The notes beneath the pieces were generated by a model. That model was given only the letters and a program-made list of their open reading frames with translations. It was not told the DNA's origin and searched no databases. A stretch of DNA of 64,000 nucleotides from Defluviitaleaceae bacterium. GTDB taxonomy: Bacteria; Bacillota; Clostridia; Lachnospirales; WQUN01. Location of the stretch: NCBI GenBank assembly GCA_009780585.1, contig WQZS01000007.1:50818-114817 (forward strand), in the 5' to 3' direction. The position numbers and the translations under genes were made by a program. Shown piece after piece: positions 61,347 to 64,000 of this stretch (position 1 is the first letter of the stretch; every line of letters starts with the position of its first letter).

Positions 61347-63035
61347 CTACGATGTGGTGTTAAAAAAAATAATTATTTCCGTACCCAAGCCGAGCTTACT
61401 TTTTAACGACAGCTTCCATCCGTACAACGCGCAAATGTGCTTTACGATCGAAAGCCCCAACCCCGTGCCGCCACCCTTTTGTGAACGGCTTTTCTCCACG
61501 CGGTAGAAGCGTTCGAATACCCGAACCTGTTCCTCCGGTGATATGCCAATACCCGTGTCGGAAACGGATAGCTGTGTGAATCCATCGCTTTCATTGATTT
61601 TAACCGTCACTTTGCCGCTTTGGTTATTATACCGAACGGCGTTTTCAATAAGATTCTTTATAAGGTCGTAAATATGCCTATATTCGGCGTGTATCGTACC
61701 GTTACCGTCGGTATCAAAAAGTATACCCCTTTCATTTATCCCGGTCTCCATCGCTTCACGCACATCGTTTACAATATGGGAAAGCGATAAGGGTTCGGGG
61801 TTGGTTTCCGGCATATTTTCGAGTTCGGATAACTTTAACATACCTTCAATCAGCAAAAGCATCCGTTCCGTTTGGCGGGTGATGCCGCTAATAAAATTAT
61901 CAAGGTTTTCGTCGTGGTTGTTTATAACCGTCAACTCGTTGAAGGCTTTAATGGCGGTCAGGGGGGTTTTTAGTTCATGGGAAGCGTTTGTGAAAAATTC
62001 TTCCCGTCGTTTTGCGTTTTCGCGGTTTTCCGTAACATCGGATAAAACCGTAATGGTTAGGTTAGTAAAGGGGAGCCTTTTTATCATCGTCATGTATATT
62101 TTACCGTCTATCCTAATGTCAAACGATTCATCCTTCGCTATATCCACGTTATTTACGACAGCCATGATGAGGGTTTTATTATTAGTCAAATAATTAATAT
62201 TTTTATCCGTAACGGTTTGTGCGACGTTGAAAATACCCTTTGCGGCATTATTAATGAAAATGATATTACTGTCTTTATCGACGGTAAAAATCCCATCGTT
62301 AATATTATTTAAAATATAACCGGATTTATTTTTTTCTTCGTGAAGCGAATTCAAGTTATCTTGCAATATTAGAGATACCTCATTGATTTCACGCAATATT
62401 GCATCTGCTTCAAAAAAGGTTTCGGTTATGGGTTCCGCTTCGTACTCCCCTTTTGACAACAGCCGCAGTTTTTGTTCCACAACGGTAAATGGTTTGACGA
62501 AACGGTTCGCCATGCCTTGAATAATCATATAACAAAGGAAGGCAACGGCGAATAATATCAACAAAAACAACGGCAACGTACGCAGAACGTACGCGTTGAT
62601 TGCGGATACGGGGATACTTGCGCGTATAAATACGTAACCGTCGCCGTAATCCACTTTCAAGGCGTAATAAATAAAATCCACGTTAAGCGTATTCGAACGT
62701 CGGATATAAGCCGCAGGGGAACCCCGTAACGCCGCTTGTATCTCCGGTCGTTCCAAGCGGTTTTCTGCCGCGCCTAAATCAAGGGGGCGGCTGTCCGCCA
62801 ACACCGTACCGTCCGGCGATATGACTGTTATTCGCGTATCGTTTCCGGCCCTTACGAATGTGGATATATCCGATGCTTCGCCGTACAGGTTGGCGGCGAT
62901 ATGTGTTATTTCCATAACCGAATCCTTGGCCATGTCCAGGTTATTCGTGCGGTTGATATAAATTGATGCGGAAAAGAATCCCACCAATCCCATGATTGTG
63001 ATAACCAACATATAAACAAGCAATCTTTTTTTCAT
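61347..63035 (-). CDS. phoR: Phosphate-sensing histidine kinase PhoR
   Basis: A protein of 562 aa. Two membrane segments (about 5-25 and 155-180) enclose an extracellular sensor. Then a PAS domain (NINDGIFTVDKDSNIIFINNAA), HisKA (TNASHELKTPLTAIKAF) and HATPase (NLIENAVRYNNQ, VSDTGIGISPEE, GLSIVKHIC). ATG overlaps the phoP stop. The last residues (NTTS) and the stop lie inside a 15-bp repeat shared with 57935-57949, so the 3' end may have been altered by a rearrangement. Confidence 0.93.
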   Translation of the reverse strand: MKKRLLVYMLVITIMGLVGFFSASIYINRTNNLDMAKDSVMEITHIAANLYGEASDISTFVRAGNDTRITVISPDGTVLADSRPLDLGAAENRLERPEIQAALRGSPAAYIRRSNTLNVDFIYYALKVDYGDGYVFIRASIPVSAINAYVLRTLPLFLLILFAVAFLCYMIIQGMANRFVKPFTVVEQKLRLLSKGEYEAEPITETFFEADAILREINEVSLILQDNLNSLHEEKNKSGYILNNINDGIFTVDKDSNIIFINNAAKGIFNVAQTVTDKNINYLTNNKTLIMAVVNNVDIAKDESFDIRIDGKIYMTMIKRLPFTNLTITVLSDVTENRENAKRREEFFTNASHELKTPLTAIKAFNELTVINNHDENLDNFISGITRQTERMLLLIEGMLKLSELENMPETNPEPLSLSHIVNDVREAMETGINERGILFDTDGNGTIHAEYRHIYDLIKNLIENAVRYNNQSGKVTVKINESDGFTQLSVSDTGIGISPEEQVRVFERFYRVEKSRSQKGGGTGLGLSIVKHICALYGWKLSLKSKLGLGTEIIIFFNTTS

Positions 63036-63706
63036 GACAGTATATATCCCACCCCTCTGATGGTTTGAATGGAAACCTCGCTGCCGCTTTCGGACAGCTT
63101 CTTCCTCAACGATTTGATATGGATATCCAACGTACGTGTTTCGCTCATATATTCGCCACCCCAAATTTTATGAAAGATTGTGTTGCGTTCCTGCACTTGT
63201 TCCGCATTTTCACACAACAAACACAAGAGGCTGTATTCTTTAAGGCTCGTATGGATAATATTACCTTTCGCTGTTATCCGATGTTTGGAAACATCAATGA
63301 TAATGTCTTTATAAATAAAATCATCTTCAGTAGCTTTTATATATTTCCTCAAGTTGGCTTTTATCCTCGCCACAAGCTCAAGCACACTGAATGGCTTGGC
63401 TATGTAGTCGTCCGCCCCCAGGTTAAGCCCGGCTACCTTCGATACCTCCTCGTTCCTGGCTGAAACGATGATGACCGGGATACGGGCGGTTGACTTTTTC
63501 GTTTTAAGGCGGGACAGAATCGTGAGCCCATCATCACCGGGCAGCATGACATCAAGCAAAACTAAATCCGGTTTATCGTCCTTTAACGCGGAAAGGAATT
63601 TTTCGCCGCTACCAAAACATTGGCAATCAAAGTCATTTCCTAAAGAAAGTTTATACACTTCCTGAAGGTCGGTATCGTCCTCTACGATAAAAATTTTGTT
63701 TTTCAT
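63032..63706 (-). CDS. phoP: Phosphate response regulator PhoP/PhoB
   Basis: A protein of 224 aa of the OmpR family: acidic VEDD at the start, LLDVMLPGDDG (phosphoacceptor at about 53), K in KPFSVLEL and a winged-helix C-terminus (ETRTLDIHIKSLRKKLSESG). It should bind TTNACA direct repeats; two such arrays lie in the window. ATG 63706 is preferred over the upstream extension because it matches the receiver start. Overlaps phoR and phoU by 4 bp. Confidence 0.93.
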   Translation of the reverse strand: MKNKIFIVEDDTDLQEVYKLSLGNDFDCQCFGSGEKFLSALKDDKPDLVLLDVMLPGDDGLTILSRLKTKKSTARIPVIIVSARNEEVSKVAGLNLGADDYIAKPFSVLELVARIKANLRKYIKATEDDFIYKDIIIDVSKHRITAKGNIIHTSLKEYSLLCLLCENAEQVQERNTIFHKIWGGEYMSETRTLDIHIKSLRKKLSESGSEVSIQTIRGVGYILS

Positions 63707-64000
63707 GATTCCGCACCTTCGCCGCCGATATTTTTCGGATGGTTTCCGGTGATGGCGTATTCCACCCATTCGCTCACGTTTACGGCATGGTCGCCGATGC
63801 GTTCCAAATATTTCGCTATCATCACAAAACGGATTTCCTGCTTTACCTTGTTGGGGTTAACTTTTACGCGTGCGATGACGTCCGCCGTAACGGTGTTGAA
63901 TAATATATCCACCCTTTCGTCGGCTTCATAAACAGAACGCGCAAGAATCAAATCCTTGTTGATATATGCCTGTACCCCGTCCTTCACCATTTGGATGACA
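63703..64000 (-). CDS. phoU: PhoU phosphate uptake regulator, C-terminal part
   Basis: The gene runs off the right edge; 98 C-terminal residues are visible. Motifs: ADERVDILFNTV, and RFVMIAKYLERIGDHAVNVSEWVEYAITG, the classic PhoU repeat. PhoU links the Pst transporter to PhoR activity. Gene order is phoU-phoP-phoR; the pst genes are expected further right. Confidence 0.94.
   Translation of the reverse strand, partial: VIQMVKDGVQAYINKDLILARSVYEADERVDILFNTVTADVIARVKVNPNKVKQEIRFVMIAKYLERIGDHAVNVSEWVEYAITGNHPKNIGGEGAES

Overview
The window looks like a chromosome segment of an anaerobic, endospore-forming member of the Clostridia (Firmicutes). Evidence: two alpha/beta-type small acid-soluble spore proteins with sigma-G-like promoters, YunB, a SpoIIM-family protein, a sigma-K gene with a pro-sequence, YkoFEDC, Asp23/FakA-type genes, and an iron-hydrogenase-domain sensor kinase. 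No genus can be assigned. Positions 1-31 kb read as GC-rich core genome. Several later stretches (32.0-33.1 kb and much of 45.7-64 kb) look clearly AT-richer and carry mobile-element genes.

Layout. 0-3.2 kb: start of a GH4 glucosidase behind a hydrogenase-like hybrid histidine kinase. 3.4-9.99 kb: SASP, pdxS, a PfoR-type EIIC membrane protein, asp23-fakA, and the leftward run rpmF-plsX-acpP-rnc. 10.2-19.9 kb: a tightly overlapped rightward gene string (DHH phosphoesterase, Orn/Lys/Arg-type decarboxylase, ABC exporter, nadE, DUF5711-like, SpoIIM-like, rnhB, FliK-like, FlhB-C-like, yraN). 19.9-25.5 kb: a leftward HD-GYP response regulator plus a giant Cache/PAS hybrid kinase. 25.7-29.5 kb: homocysteine methyltransferase, pilin-like genes, yqeG, comFB-like, efp and a second SASP. 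29.5-31.2 kb: a lipoprotein and yunB.

31.35-36.2 kb is the most striking region. The sigma-K gene is split into an N-terminal part and a C-terminal part by a 4.1-kb insertion bounded by AATG. The insertion carries its own large serine recombinase, whose stop codon lies in the right junction. Joining the two AATG copies restores a 233-residue pro-sigma-K in frame. This is a very small version of the skin type of developmentally excised element.

36.3-45.7 kb: a third giant hybrid kinase, an orphan MetQ-like lipoprotein, a SHOCT-like protein, a kinase-like/beta-propeller membrane protein, and a FIST-histidine kinase pair. 45.7-49 kb: a second serine-recombinase element with Tn916-style HTH and sigma-factor ORFs and an unusual structured non-coding stretch. 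49-61 kb: an orphan OmpR-type regulator, a c-di-AMP receptor with a small membrane ORF, a pantothenate uptake and kinase pair, an EAL-CBS-GGDEF protein, a TPP-riboswitch-controlled ykoFEDC transporter, a MacB-type ABC pair, and an ImmA/IrrE-type operon. 61.3-64 kb: phoU-phoP-phoR. TTTACA repeats at 11-bp spacing lie upstream of two AT-rich operons and look like Pho boxes for the PhoPR system encoded in the same window.

No rRNA, tRNA or CRISPR array was recognised. All family calls come from reading motifs, not from database searches.
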